From assembly GCA_910576335.1 (NCBI GenBank), contig CAJTIU010000004.1, positions 212,451-276,450 on the forward strand: a stretch of 64,000 nt of DNA, given 5' to 3'. This stretch comes from Lachnospiraceae bacterium (lineage in GTDB: Bacteria > Bacillota > Clostridia > Lachnospirales > Lachnospiraceae). The position numbers and the translations under genes were made by a program. Shown here piece after piece: positions 25,930 to 34,782 of this stretch (positions are counted from its first letter, which is position 1; each line of letters starts with the position of its first letter). The notes under the pieces were generated by a model, which did no database searches, had not been told where the DNA came from, and worked only from the letters and a program-made list of their open reading frames with translations.

Positions 25930-26609
25930 TATGCTTCCACCTCAAACTTATAGCCCATTCCCCAGATTGTTTTAATATAATTCCCCTTTTCGCCAAGCTT
26001 GCTGCGGAGTTTCTTCACATGAGTGTCGATGGTTCTGGCATCACCGAAATAGTCATAATTCCAGACACTGTTCAGTATCTTCTCCCGGGAAAGTGCAATC
26101 CCTTTATTTTCCACAAAATAGGACAGAAGCTCAAATTCCTTGTAGCTCAGCTCAACGTCCCTGCCGTCCACCTGCACGCGGTGTGCCGCCTTGTCAATGG
26201 AGATACCCCCTGCATCCGCCATCTCCCCGGCATCAAGGGTACGTGTCCGTCTCAGAATCGCCTCTACTCTCGCCACAAGAATCTTCGGACTGAAAGGTTT
26301 GGATATATATTCATCCACGCCAAGCTCAAAGCCCTGCAGCTCGTCCTGCTCCTCGCCCCTTGCAGTAAGCATAATAATAGGAACCTTTGAGGTCTGCCGC
26401 ACTTCCCGGCATACCTGCCACCCGTCCATCTTCGGCATCATAACATCCAGAATAAGCAGTGCAATCTCTCTATCAGCATAAAACAGCTCCATAGCCTGTT
26501 CACCATCACCCGCTTCCAGCACTCGGAACCCCTCCCGCTCCAGGAAATCCTTCACCAACTTGCGCATCCTGCTCTCATCATCAACAACTAAAATTTTAAT
26601 TCTGTCCAT
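25929..26609 (-). CDS. OmpR/PhoB-family response regulator
   Basis: A 226-residue regulator with receiver domain (phosphoacceptor Asp in LLILDVMMPKMDG) and C-terminal winged helix (SYKEFELLSYFVENKG; DTHVKKLRSKLGEKG). The start is the ATG at 26609 with AAGGAAG upstream; a GTG seven codons earlier lacks a good site. Its partner is the downstream kinase. Confidence 0.93.
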   Translation of the reverse strand: MDRIKILVVDDESRMRKLVKDFLEREGFRVLEAGDGEQAMELFYADREIALLILDVMMPKMDGWQVCREVRQTSKVPIIMLTARGEEQDELQGFELGVDEYISKPFSPKILVARVEAILRRTRTLDAGEMADAGGISIDKAAHRVQVDGRDVELSYKEFELLSYFVENKGIALSREKILNSVWNYDYFGDARTIDTHVKKLRSKLGEKGNYIKTIWGMGYKFEVEA

Positions 26610-26707
26610 ATATGCACTACTTCCTTTCACAATTTATGACGACTATTGTAGCAAAAAAATATGTCCGTTTTGTGAATTGCGGGTTACTATTTACGGGTCA
26701 GGAATGC

Positions 26708-26753
26708 GCAATTGGGGACGGGGCATTTTTAAAAATGCCCCGTCCCCAATTGC
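26708..26753. repeat. Family B hairpin, copy 3 (longest)
   Basis: A perfect 46-nt palindrome: GCAATTGGGGACGGGGCATT continues to its reverse complement. It has the longest arms of the six copies. A family C-like fragment (GGTTACTATTTACGGGTCAG) lies just before it at 26686-26704. Confidence 0.9.
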
Positions 26754-26853
26754 AGTCTTGATTTGCCCATCCATGGATGATATGATATAAATGTCAATGG
26801 TACATATAATGCATACCGCATGACTAAAAATGATGAATATAAGGAGTATTACC

Positions 26854-27780
26854 ATGTCCGTGTACTGGGGAGAGAAGCGTTTTTACTCTCTTGACTTTTA
26901 TTTAAAGCAGACTTTCGGAGAAAAGCTATACAAGATACCGCTGAACGGCGGCATGACCTGTCCGAACCGGGACGGTACACTTGGAACGCGGGGCTGCATT
27001 TTCTGCAGCCTGGGCGGATCGGGAGGATTCGGCCCTGATCCCGCCCTTCCGGTCAGCGAGCAGATCAGGCAGGGAAAGGATATCGTGCGCAGGAAATATA
27101 CAGGGAGGGGCTACATCGCTTATTTTCAAGTTTATACAAGCACTTACGCACCTGTTCCATATCTTCGGAAAATTTTTACAGAAGCAATCACCCACCCGGA
27201 CATCCGCATCCTGTCCATTGCCACAAGACCGGACTGCCTGGGGGAGGACGTCCTGGCGCTCCTTTCGGAGTTGAACCAGATAAAGCCTGTGTGGGTGGAG
27301 CTAGGCCTGCAGACCTCCCATGAGGAGACAGCGCGTTTTATAAGGCGCGGATACGGGCTCCCGGTCTTTGAACAGGCAGTAAAGGCCTTAAGAGCTGCGG
27401 GGATCGAAGTGATCGTCCATCTGATTCTCGGTCTGCCAGGCGAAGACAGTCCGCAGATTCTTGAAACCATCCATTATCTGAACCAGACGGATATACAGGG
27501 GGTGAAGCTGCAGCTTCTCCATATTCTCGAAGGGACTGACCTTGCGGATTACTACCGCGCCCATCCGTTTTATATCCTGTCCATGGAAGAATACATCACT
27601 CTCCTCGGGAAATGTATTTCCGGGCTGAGGCCAGATATTGTCATCCACCGGCTGACTGGCGACGCACCGGGTCATCTTCTCATAGAGCCTGCATGGAGCA
27701 GAGGCAAGCACCAGGTTCTAAACCGGCTTGCGGCTTGTCTGAAGGAGCGTGACATCTGGCAGGGAAAGGAGCAGCTATGA
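26854..27780 (+). CDS. TIGR01212-type radical SAM protein (YhcC-like)
   Basis: A 308-residue radical S-adenosylmethionine protein. Cluster cysteines lie in CPNRDG then GCIFCS, the spaced variant used by the YhcC/TIGR01212 subfamily rather than the ordinary CX3CX2C. The barrel follows and includes IATRPDCLGEDV and VELGLQTSHEE. Function of the subfamily is not settled. ATG at 26854 has AAGGAG upstream. It overlaps the next gene by 4 bp. Confidence 0.85.
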   Translation: MSVYWGEKRFYSLDFYLKQTFGEKLYKIPLNGGMTCPNRDGTLGTRGCIFCSLGGSGGFGPDPALPVSEQIRQGKDIVRRKYTGRGYIAYFQVYTSTYAPVPYLRKIFTEAITHPDIRILSIATRPDCLGEDVLALLSELNQIKPVWVELGLQTSHEETARFIRRGYGLPVFEQAVKALRAAGIEVIVHLILGLPGEDSPQILETIHYLNQTDIQGVKLQLLHILEGTDLADYYRAHPFYILSMEEYITLLGKCISGLRPDIVIHRLTGDAPGHLLIEPAWSRGKHQVLNRLAACLKERDIWQGKEQL

Positions 27781-28292
27781 CAAATGAGGCGTTGAAGTTA
27801 TATAAGCTGATTATTCTCTATATGCTGAACAGGGTGGATTTCCCAATGACGAACTCACAGATCAGCAAGTTTATTCTGGAAGAGGGATACGCGACATACT
27901 TCAGGCTGCAGCAGGCGCTTGCGGAGCTGGCCGAATCCGGATTTATCAAGGAGGAAGTCACCTACAGGAGAACCTACTATTACCTGACTGAGGATGGCGC
28001 GCAGACAATCGCCTTTTTCAGAAATGATATTCCGGCTGCAATTCAGAAGGATATTGATTCCTTTCTAATCCATCATAAATATGAGCTGAAGGATGAGGTT
28101 TCGGTGAAAGCAGATTACTACAGGAAAACCAACGGGGAATATTCCGTATGCTGTCAGGTGTATGAACATGGGGAGCCTATGATTGAGCTGAATATTGCAG
28201 TCCCCAGTGAAGAGGAAGCACGGACAGCCGCAGACAGCTGGATGGACAAAAACCAGGAGATTTATGCCTTTGTTATGAGTAAATTGCTGTAG
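27777..28292 (+). CDS. DUF4364 family protein (winged-helix-like)
   Basis: A 171-residue soluble protein of the DUF4364 family. The N-terminal 80 residues look like a winged helix (SQISKFILEEGYATYFRLQQ; then GFIKEE and TYYYLTEDG), which suggests nucleic-acid binding; the C-terminal part is an alpha/beta region. The ATG overlaps the stop of the radical SAM gene (ATGA), so the two are one operon. No specific target is known. Confidence 0.8.
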   Translation: MTNEALKLYKLIILYMLNRVDFPMTNSQISKFILEEGYATYFRLQQALAELAESGFIKEEVTYRRTYYYLTEDGAQTIAFFRNDIPAAIQKDIDSFLIHHKYELKDEVSVKADYYRKTNGEYSVCCQVYEHGEPMIELNIAVPSEEEARTAADSWMDKNQEIYAFVMSKLL

Positions 28293-28316
28293 TTGCGGCA
28301 CAAAATAATACAGGTG

Positions 28317-28356
28317 TTATACTACGCGCCAGATAAATCTGCCGCACAGTATAACA
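28317..28356. repeat. Family D repeat, copy 1
   Basis: GTTATACTACGCGCC and the matching end AGTATAAC are inverted; between them AGATAAATCTGCCG is the reverse complement of the core found at 32637-32656. It follows the DUF4364 gene by 24 bp. Confidence 0.6.
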
Positions 28357-28411
28357 TGATGCGCACAGCCACATGCGGAATTATGCCGCTTTGCGGCTGC
28401 GGCTGGCGCGA

Positions 28412-28442
28412 TACTCACGGCAGATTTCATCGGCCGTGAGTA
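28412..28442. repeat. Family D repeat, copy 2 (degenerate)
   Basis: TACTCACGG and CCGTGAGTA are perfect 9-bp arms around GCAGATTTCATCG-like sequence. The opening TACTCACGGCAGATTT is shared with 32634-32650. It lies 28 bp upstream of the chromate transporter gene. Confidence 0.55.
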
Positions 28443-28470
28443 TAAAATATAATAAGCAAAGGAATGAAAC

Positions 28471-29025
28471 ATGATGAATATACGAAAACTTGGCGAATTA
28501 TATGTAAGCTTTTTTAAAATCGGGGGGCTGACGTTCGGAGGCGGGCTCGCCATGCTTCCAATGCTCCAGCGGGAGATTGTGACTGACCGCAGGTGGTGCA
28601 CGGAGGAGGAGATTCTTGACATGTACGCCATCGGCCAGTGCACGCCGGGGATTATCGCGGTGAACACTGCGACCTATGTAGGCTATAAACAGGCAGGCTT
28701 CATCGGCGGAGTCTTCGGGACCCTGGGGCTGGTCTCTCCTTCTATCCTCATTATCTGTCTTGTGGCTTCCATCCTGCAGAACTTTATCCATATGCCTGTC
28801 GTGATCCACGCACTTGCCGGCATACGCGTAATCGTGTGTTCTCTTATGCTGAACACTGTATTTACAATGGCGAAAAAGGGAATCGTGGATAAACTTGGCG
28901 GCGTGCTCTTTGCAGGCGGATTTATCCTCGCGTGCTTTACCCCTGTACCAACCGCCATGATCATCGTCCTTGCAGGGATTACCGGGGTCATCGCAAAAAA
29001 ATTTGGAAGGAGGGAAGACGCATGA
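28471..29025 (+). CDS. chrA: Chromate transporter family protein, N-half
   Basis: A 184-residue half-size CHR protein with about six hydrophobic segments and the signature FKIGGLTFGGGLAMLPML. In the split form seen in Firmicutes two such halves make one transporter, in the membrane, that exports chromate or related anions; for many members chromate itself was never tested. The ATG at 28471 has AAAGGAATG upstream, and the next gene overlaps its stop by 4 bp. Confidence 0.88.
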   Translation: MMNIRKLGELYVSFFKIGGLTFGGGLAMLPMLQREIVTDRRWCTEEEILDMYAIGQCTPGIIAVNTATYVGYKQAGFIGGVFGTLGLVSPSILIICLVASILQNFIHMPVVIHALAGIRVIVCSLMLNTVFTMAKKGIVDKLGGVLFAGGFILACFTPVPTAMIIVLAGITGVIAKKFGRREDA

Positions 29026-29576
29026 TTTATCTTACCTTAGCAATCGAATTTTTTAAGATTGGCCTGTTCTCCATCGGCGGCGGCATGGCAACACTGCCGT
29101 TCCTCATGGATCTGACCACAAGATACGACTGGTACACCGCAAGTGAGCTCGCTAATATGGTGGCAATCAGCGAGAGCACTCCCGGGCCTGTCGGCATCAA
29201 TATGGCAACCTACGCCGGATACAACGCAGCCGGGGTTCCCGGCGCCATCGTGGCCACCCTGTCACTGACCGCTCCCGCACTGATCATCATTGTCCTCATC
29301 GCAAAGTTTCTAGAAAACTTCAGTGAAAATCCTACGGTAAAAGCCGTGTTCTACGGAATCCGGCCTACTGTAGCGGCCTTGATCGGATATGCGGTCTGGG
29401 AGCTGCTCAAAATCGCAATCGTCTATACAACCGGCGGAGTAACACATGTGGACTATACAAGTGCTGTAATCTGCCTGGGAGCATTCCTGCTTTTGCAGGT
29501 AAAACAGCTAAAAAAACTGCATCCGCTTGTGTGGATCGCGGCGGGGGCTGTGATTGGTATTCTATTCAAGATGTAA
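29022..29576 (+). CDS. chrA: Chromate transporter family protein, C-half
   Basis: Also 184 residues, with the second-half signature FKIGLFSIGGGMATLPFL. Its ATG overlaps the first gene's stop (ATGA), and a strong AGGAGGG site lies 8 nt upstream. Co-translation fits obligate heterodimer formation. A family B hairpin begins at its stop codon and separates it from convergent hemW. Confidence 0.88.
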   Translation: MIYLTLAIEFFKIGLFSIGGGMATLPFLMDLTTRYDWYTASELANMVAISESTPGPVGINMATYAGYNAAGVPGAIVATLSLTAPALIIIVLIAKFLENFSENPTVKAVFYGIRPTVAALIGYAVWELLKIAIVYTTGGVTHVDYTSAVICLGAFLLLQVKQLKKLHPLVWIAAGAVIGILFKM

Positions 29577-29617
29577 ATTTGGGACGGGGCATTTTTAAAA
29601 ATGCCCCGTCCCAAATT
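29576..29617. repeat. Family B hairpin, copy 4 (between convergent genes)
   Basis: A perfect 42-nt palindrome, AATTTGGGACGGGGCATTTT plus complement. It lies exactly between the stops of the chromate transporter gene and hemW and so can serve as a bidirectional terminator. Confidence 0.9.
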
Positions 29618-30704
29618 ACAAAAACTCGCTCATTACATAGTTGCTGATATCAATTCCCCGTTCTGTCAGGCGTACATAGTCCCCTTCTTCTTCCATAAGC
29701 CCTTTCTTCTTCATATCTTCCAGCACGTTCCCGTATATCTTCTCCATGCTGCTGCCGAATTCTTCCCTGAACCGTGATTTTGATACTCCTTTTATTTTTC
29801 TGAGGCCAAGGAACATATATTCCGACATCTGTTCCTCCCGGCTCAGGATGTCAGGCTCTTCTCCCTCTGTAAAACGCCTGTTCTCTATGAGGGAGGCGGC
29901 TCCTGTTCCGATGCCGAGGTATTCTGCGCGCTCCCAGTAGCCCAGGTTATGGCGGCACTCGAACCCTTCTTTTGCGTAGTTGGAAATCTCGTACCTGTGG
30001 TATCCGTATTCTTTGAGGATGCGTCTGGTGTCCTCGTACATCCGGCGCTCTGTGTCCTCATCCGGAAGGTCGCTGGCATTTTTTCCTTCTCTGTATTTTT
30101 CATAGAAGGGGGTGCCTTCCTCGATGATGAGACTGTATGCGGAGATATGCTCTGGGGCAAGCCCAGCGGTTCTTCGCAGTGTCTTTTCATAGCTTTCCCT
30201 TGTCTGGTGGGGAATTGCGGACATCAGGTCTATGTTAATATTCTGAAATCCTGCTGCCCTTGCCATGGAATAAGTCTCAAGGAACTGCCCGTATGTGTGG
30301 ATTCTTCCCAGCGCCGCAAGCTCCCTGTCGTCTGTGGACTGAAGGCCGATGCTCAGGCGGTTGATGCCCATCCCCTTATATGCGGTGAGCTTGTCCGCAT
30401 TCACGGTTCCGGGATTCACTTCGATTGTGATCTCAGCAGAATCTTCAAGCCAGAATGTTTCCTTTACTGCCCTGAAAATCTGTCCCATCTGCCATACGCT
30501 GAGTATGGACGGGGTTCCGCCTCCTACAAATATCGTGGCAACACAATAAGCCTCTGCCAGCTCCCGGAAGGAGCGGATTTTTTGACAGAGGCTTTCCACA
30601 TATGCTGCACGCTCCCTGCGGTCTGCGGGAGCGGACAGGAAATCACAGTAATTACATTTTTTCTTGCAAAACGGAATGTGAATGTATAGTTCTAAAGGCT
30701 TCAT
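29616..30704 (-). CDS. hemW: Heme chaperone HemW (radical SAM, HemN-like)
   Basis: A 362-residue radical SAM protein with CX3CX2C (CKKKCNYCDF) near the N-terminus and the HemW C-terminal domain ending with LTERGIDISNYVMSEFL. It belongs to the HemW group, which binds heme, rather than to the coproporphyrinogen dehydrogenase group. The start ATG at 30704 overlaps the stop of lepA (TAATG). Downstream is the family B hairpin. Confidence 0.88.
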   Translation of the reverse strand: MKPLELYIHIPFCKKKCNYCDFLSAPADRRERAAYVESLCQKIRSFRELAEAYCVATIFVGGGTPSILSVWQMGQIFRAVKETFWLEDSAEITIEVNPGTVNADKLTAYKGMGINRLSIGLQSTDDRELAALGRIHTYGQFLETYSMARAAGFQNINIDLMSAIPHQTRESYEKTLRRTAGLAPEHISAYSLIIEEGTPFYEKYREGKNASDLPDEDTERRMYEDTRRILKEYGYHRYEISNYAKEGFECRHNLGYWERAEYLGIGTGAASLIENRRFTEGEEPDILSREEQMSEYMFLGLRKIKGVSKSRFREEFGSSMEKIYGNVLEDMKKKGLMEEEGDYVRLTERGIDISNYVMSEFL

Positions 30705-32518
30705 TATTTATCATCCAGCTTCAGGACGCTCATGAATGCTTTCTGGGGAATCTCTACATTTCCCACCTGGCGCATCCGCTTCTTTCCTTCTTTCTGCTTT
30801 TCCAGAAGCTTCTTCTTACGGGTTATGTCGCCTCCATAGCATTTGGCGAGCACGTCCTTGCGCATGGCTTTTACTGTCTCCCTTGCGATAATCTTGCTTC
30901 CAATCGCAGCCTGGATGGGAATCTCGAAAAGCTGTCTCGGGATCTCTTCTTTCAGCTTCTCGCACATCTTCCGTCCGCGCTCATAGGCGGTTCCTGCATG
31001 TACGATAAAGGATAGGGCGTCCACTTCCTCTTTATTGATCAGGATATCAAGCTTCACAAGCTCAGACTGTTCATAGCCTGCTATCTCATAATCAAAGGAA
31101 GCATATCCCCTGGAGCGGGATTTGAGCGCGTCGAAGAAATCATAGATGATCTCATTGAGCGGCAGCCTGTACCGGAGCACCGCGCGGGTCTCCTCTATAT
31201 ACTCCATGCCCTCATATATTCCCCGGCGTTCCTGGCACAGATCCATGATGGCTCCGATAAATTCGGAGGTCACCATAATCTCAGCCTTCACGATTGGCTC
31301 TTCCATATATTCGATCTCGGACGGATCCGGAAGATTGGACGGGTTGGTCAGCTCAATGACCTCTCCGTTCGTCTTGTATACCTTGTAAATAACCCCCGGC
31401 GCAGTTGTTACAAGATCCAGGTTGTACTCTCTCTCCAGGCGTTCCTGGATGATCTCCAGGTGCAGAAGTCCCAGAAATCCGCACCGGTAGCCGAATCCAA
31501 GAGCAATGGATGTCTCTGGTTCAAACTGGAGGGAGGCGTCATTAAGCTGGAGCTTCTCCAGCGCGTCCCTGAGATCCGGGTATTTTGCCCCGTCTGCGGG
31601 GTACATGCCGCAGTATACCATGGGATTTACCTTTTTATATCCTGGAAGCGGCTGGGTGCAGGGCTCCTGGGCATTGGTGATCGTATCGCCGACGCGGGTA
31701 TCCTTCACATTTTTCAGACTGGCGGTAATATAACCTACCATTCCCGCTGAAAGCTCCTCACAGGGAATAAACTGTCCGGCGCCGAAATACCCGACCTCCA
31801 CAACCTCTGCCCTTGCCCCGGTTGCCATCATCAGAATCGGCGTTCCTTTCTTTACCGTGCCTTCCTTAATCCGGCAGAATACGATGACTCCTTTATAGGA
31901 GTCGTAGATGGAGTCAAAGATCAGCGCCTGAAGCGTAGCCCCCGCATCGCCGCCTGGCGCCGGGATCTTCTCCACCACCTGTTCTAATACTTCTTCTATA
32001 TTGATTCCTGTCTTTGCGGAAATGCGGGGCGCATCCGCAGCCTCAATCCCGATAATATCCTCAATCTCCTCAATCACCCGCTCCGGCTCTGCGCCTGGCA
32101 GGTCAATCTTGTTGATCACGGGCATCACATCCAGGTCATGGTCAAGCGCCAGATAGACATTGGCCAGCGTCTGTGCCTCCACGCCCTGGGCGGCGTCCAC
32201 TACAAGGATTGCCCCATCACAGGCGGCAAGGCTCCTTGACACCTCATAGTTAAAGTCCACATGTCCAGGCGTATCGATGAGATTGAAAATGTATTCTTCT
32301 CCGTCCCGGGCCTTATACACAATGCGCACAGCCTGTGCCTTGATCGTAATGCCCCGCTCTCTTTCAAGCTCCATATTGTCCAGCACCTGGGACTGCATCT
32401 CCCGGCTCGTAAGAAGTCCCGTCATCTCAATAATGCGATCCGCCAGTGTAGATTTCCCATGGTCAATATGGGCAATAATACAAAAATTCCGAATTTTACT
32501 CTGGTCTGTTCCTGCCAC
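30704..32518 (-). CDS. lepA: Elongation factor 4 (LepA)
   Basis: A 604-residue translational GTPase that remodels ribosomes. G1 [15 protein letters not shown]3 DTPGHVDF and G4 NKIDL are in place, and the C-terminus has the LepA-specific domain ([19 protein letters not shown]). The start is the GTG at 32518, with GGAGAAGGAAATAC upstream; the in-frame extension to 32545 has no site. lepA-hemW coupling is common in Firmicutes. Confidence 0.97.
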   Translation of the reverse strand: MAGTDQSKIRNFCIIAHIDHGKSTLADRIIEMTGLLTSREMQSQVLDNMELERERGITIKAQAVRIVYKARDGEEYIFNLIDTPGHVDFNYEVSRSLAACDGAILVVDAAQGVEAQTLANVYLALDHDLDVMPVINKIDLPGAEPERVIEEIEDIIGIEAADAPRISAKTGINIEEVLEQVVEKIPAPGGDAGATLQALIFDSIYDSYKGVIVFCRIKEGTVKKGTPILMMATGARAEVVEVGYFGAGQFIPCEELSAGMVGYITASLKNVKDTRVGDTITNAQEPCTQPLPGYKKVNPMVYCGMYPADGAKYPDLRDALEKLQLNDASLQFEPETSIALGFGYRCGFLGLLHLEIIQERLEREYNLDLVTTAPGVIYKVYKTNGEVIELTNPSNLPDPSEIEYMEEPIVKAEIMVTSEFIGAIMDLCQERRGIYEGMEYIEETRAVLRYRLPLNEIIYDFFDALKSRSRGYASFDYEIAGYEQSELVKLDILINKEEVDALSFIVHAGTAYERGRKMCEKLKEEIPRQLFEIPIQAAIGSKIIARETVKAMRKDVLAKCYGGDITRKKKLLEKQKEGKKRMRQVGNVEIPQKAFMSVLKLDDK

Positions 32519-32550
32519 GTATTTCCTTCTCCTTAATCTAATCAATAATT

Positions 32551-32630
32551 ATATGATACAAGTGTCAAAAGGTCATACGTTTCATGCTTGCATGAAAAAG
32601 CATGACCTTTTGACGCTTTCATCATTATAT
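32551..32630. repeat. Family A palindromic repeat, copy 3
   Basis: An 80-bp palindrome: outer ATATGATACAAGTGTCAAAA / TTTTGACGCTTTCATCATTA, central TTTCATGCTTGCATGAA. Same orientation as the copy at 9-92. It is followed directly by a family D repeat, so two families are nested side by side. Confidence 0.9.
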
Positions 32631-32633
32631 ATA

Positions 32634-32665
32634 GTCACGGCAGATTTATCTGGCGCTCAGTATAA
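32634..32665. repeat. Family D repeat, copy 3 (supplies holA stop codon)
   Basis: GTCACGGCAGATTTATCTGG continues CGCTCAGTATAA. The reverse complement TTATACTGAGCGCC contains the last codons (Leu-Tyr) and TGA stop of holA at 32657-32659. The core shares 20 bases with copy 1 at 28317-28356 in inverted orientation. Confidence 0.65.
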
Positions 32666-33643
32666 ATCCCCACTGTATCTGACAATAAAGAGCTCCACGC
32701 CCATTCTGTCGCTTAACCGCCCGGTCTTTACCAGCTCCTCGGTATCTGCCGCATTCTCCATAATGCCCCGGAGATCTGCCATGGAAAAACTCCTGCCCTG
32801 CTGCATATACTTTCCTGCCACAAAGGGATGAAGCCCTGCCTTTTTTGCAATGGTTCCTCTGTCATAACCCTTCTTCTGGAGATCCTTCACATGGAGAAGA
32901 AGCCTGAACTGCCGGGAGAGAAGATATAGAATCCTCATAGGCGGCTCCTTTAGCGCCAGCAGATCATAGTAATGGTCAAGCGCCTTTTTCTGCTGCTTCA
33001 TAGCTACTGCTTCCACCATGGCGAAAATCTGGTTTGTGATCTGGACTGTGCAGATCTCGTCAATATCCTGTTCTGTGATCTCTTCTCTTCCAAGGGTATA
33101 GGAAAATAATTTTTCCAACTCATTTACAAGCCTTTCCATATCATCACCCACAATGGAAACCAGATGCCTTGCCGTTGATTCTTTTATCCTTTTTCCTTCG
33201 CGGGTTACATTTCCCCCGATCCAGCGCAGAAGCGTCTTCTCGTCCTGGCGGCCAAGCTCCACGGCGCGTCCTTTTGCCTTCACTGCCTTGTACATACGCC
33301 CCCGCTTGTCCGCCTCGCTCTCCACAAATAAAAAGCAGGCTGTCTCTGGCATTGTCTTAATATAATCGGCAAGCTCCGGGACCGCGCTCTTAAAAAAGCC
33401 GGAATTCTCCACAACAATAAGCCGCCGCTCTGCAAAAAACGGCATCGTCTCTGCAAGGTCGATAAGCTCTGCCGGATTGATGCCCCCGCCCTCATAATAG
33501 GCGTAATTCATCTGGTCTCCTTCCGGCAGAATTGCCTCCCTGAGCCTTTCCTTATACTGCTTCTTAAGATAAGCCTCCTCACCGAACAGAAGGTAGGCAC
33601 CCTTGAAATTACCTGTCTTTATATCTTCATTTAAGCTTTTCAT
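32657..33643 (-). CDS. holA: DNA polymerase III delta subunit
   Basis: A 328-residue AAA-fold clamp-loader subunit that opens the sliding clamp. It lacks the P-loop, as expected for delta, and keeps the three-domain layout with C-terminal helical collar (REEITEQDIDEICTVQITNQIFAMVEA). The start ATG at 33643 is 4 bp after the upstream gene. Its C-terminal residues run into the family D repeat. Confidence 0.93.
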   Translation of the reverse strand: MKSLNEDIKTGNFKGAYLLFGEEAYLKKQYKERLREAILPEGDQMNYAYYEGGGINPAELIDLAETMPFFAERRLIVVENSGFFKSAVPELADYIKTMPETACFLFVESEADKRGRMYKAVKAKGRAVELGRQDEKTLLRWIGGNVTREGKRIKESTARHLVSIVGDDMERLVNELEKLFSYTLGREEITEQDIDEICTVQITNQIFAMVEAVAMKQQKKALDHYYDLLALKEPPMRILYLLSRQFRLLLHVKDLQKKGYDRGTIAKKAGLHPFVAGKYMQQGRSFSMADLRGIMENAADTEELVKTGRLSDRMGVELFIVRYSGDLY

Positions 33644-33646
33644 CCA

Positions 33647-34660
33647 CTATCTGACCATGTCCCGCGTAATCTCTCCAAGTGAATGTGCGCCGCACATGGC
33701 CATCGTATCTGCAAGCTCTGCCGCAAGCTTATCGGTCAGCGCCTTTACACCTTCTGCTGCCCCGCCATATACTGCCGTCACGTAAGGACGTCCGATCAGC
33801 ACTGCGTCCGCGCCAAGCGCCAGAGCCTTAAATACATCCACGCCAGAGCGGATGCCGCCGTCCACAAGAATCTTCATGTCAGAGCCCACTGCGTCCGCGA
33901 TCTCCTCCAGCACCTCTGCCGTAGGAGGACACTGGTCAAGCACACGTCCCCCGTGGTTGGATACCACGATTGCAGCCGCGCCTGCTTCTTTTGCCTTCAG
34001 AGCTCCCTTTACTGTCATAATTCCCTTCAAAATAAACGGTATCCCTGCATCTGCAATAATGGCCTTAAGCTCCCCGGCAGATTTACTTCCCGCCGGAGGA
34101 GTCAGGTTCTTAAGGAACGGCAGTCCTGCCGCATCCACGTCCATCGCACATGCAAATGCTCCTGCCTCCTTTACCAGCGCGAATTTCTCCGCCAGCGTGT
34201 CCACATCCCATGGCTTCACGGTCGGAATCCCTCTTCCGCCTGCCGCCTTAATCGCCCGGGTGGCTCCTTCCATCACGGCAGGATTCGTCCCGTCGCCTGT
34301 AAATGCCGCAATCTGCTCCTCTGCACATGCGGAAACAAGTATATCATTGTACTCCAGGTCATCGTATTTGTCCCCGTAGTGAAGCTTCATGGCTCCGATC
34401 GGCCCTGCAAAGACCGGAACCTTAAAGGTCTGCCCGAACAGCTCAAGTGTGAGATCTACCGGCTTGTTCTCGCAGATCGTATCCATGTTAACGCACAGCT
34501 TCTGCCATGCGTCATAATTCTGGATTGCCACGGTTCCTGTCCCCTTTGCTCCAGGGCCTGGAATCCTGCCGCCGCAGGCCTTTCCGTTGCATACCGGACA
34601 TGCCTTGCAGATATCTCCTACACATGTTCTTGCATTCTGTAATACTTCTTCGTATGTCAT
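33647..34660 (-). CDS. FMN-dependent alpha-hydroxy-acid dehydrogenase-like protein
   Basis: A 337-residue TIM-barrel flavoprotein of the lactate oxidase/glycolate oxidase group. Catalytic VSNHGGRVLD and the phosphate-binding DGGIRSGVDVFKALALGADA are intact. It has an unusual Cys-rich N-terminus, TCVGDICKACPVCNGKAC (residues 11-28), which may hold a metal or iron-sulfur cluster; the classical enzymes lack it. Co-transcription with holA is recurrent in Lachnospiraceae as far as I know. Substrate not known. Confidence 0.8.
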   Translation of the reverse strand: MTYEEVLQNARTCVGDICKACPVCNGKACGGRIPGPGAKGTGTVAIQNYDAWQKLCVNMDTICENKPVDLTLELFGQTFKVPVFAGPIGAMKLHYGDKYDDLEYNDILVSACAEEQIAAFTGDGTNPAVMEGATRAIKAAGGRGIPTVKPWDVDTLAEKFALVKEAGAFACAMDVDAAGLPFLKNLTPPAGSKSAGELKAIIADAGIPFILKGIMTVKGALKAKEAGAAAIVVSNHGGRVLDQCPPTAEVLEEIADAVGSDMKILVDGGIRSGVDVFKALALGADAVLIGRPYVTAVYGGAAEGVKALTDKLAAELADTMAMCGAHSLGEITRDMVR

Positions 34661-34685
34661 GATATATCTCCTCTTTTCTTTTATT

Positions 34686-34722
34686 GTTACGATTCACGGC
34701 CTGGGAGACCGTTCATAATAAC
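34686..34722. repeat. Family C-like short inverted repeat
   Basis: GTTACGATTCACGG and CCGTTCATAATAAC form the same inverted ends as the family C elements but only 37 bp apart, as if the interior had been lost. Located upstream of the flavoprotein gene. Confidence 0.6.
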
Positions 34723-34782
34723 ATTTAGTATACTGAATTTACAGGATGAATTCAACTGTTTCTTCTTAAGGAATTAAAAAAA

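Noticed and set aside
29576..29617. Family B hairpin as only an ordinary terminator
   Set aside because: It may act as one here, but identical hairpins lie in a 5' leader, in a coding end and at a pseudogene break, so terminator function cannot explain the family.
33683..34642. 319-residue + strand frame opposite the flavoprotein gene
   Set aside because: It mirrors a well-supported enzyme gene, has odd Cys/Arg-rich composition and no family resemblance.
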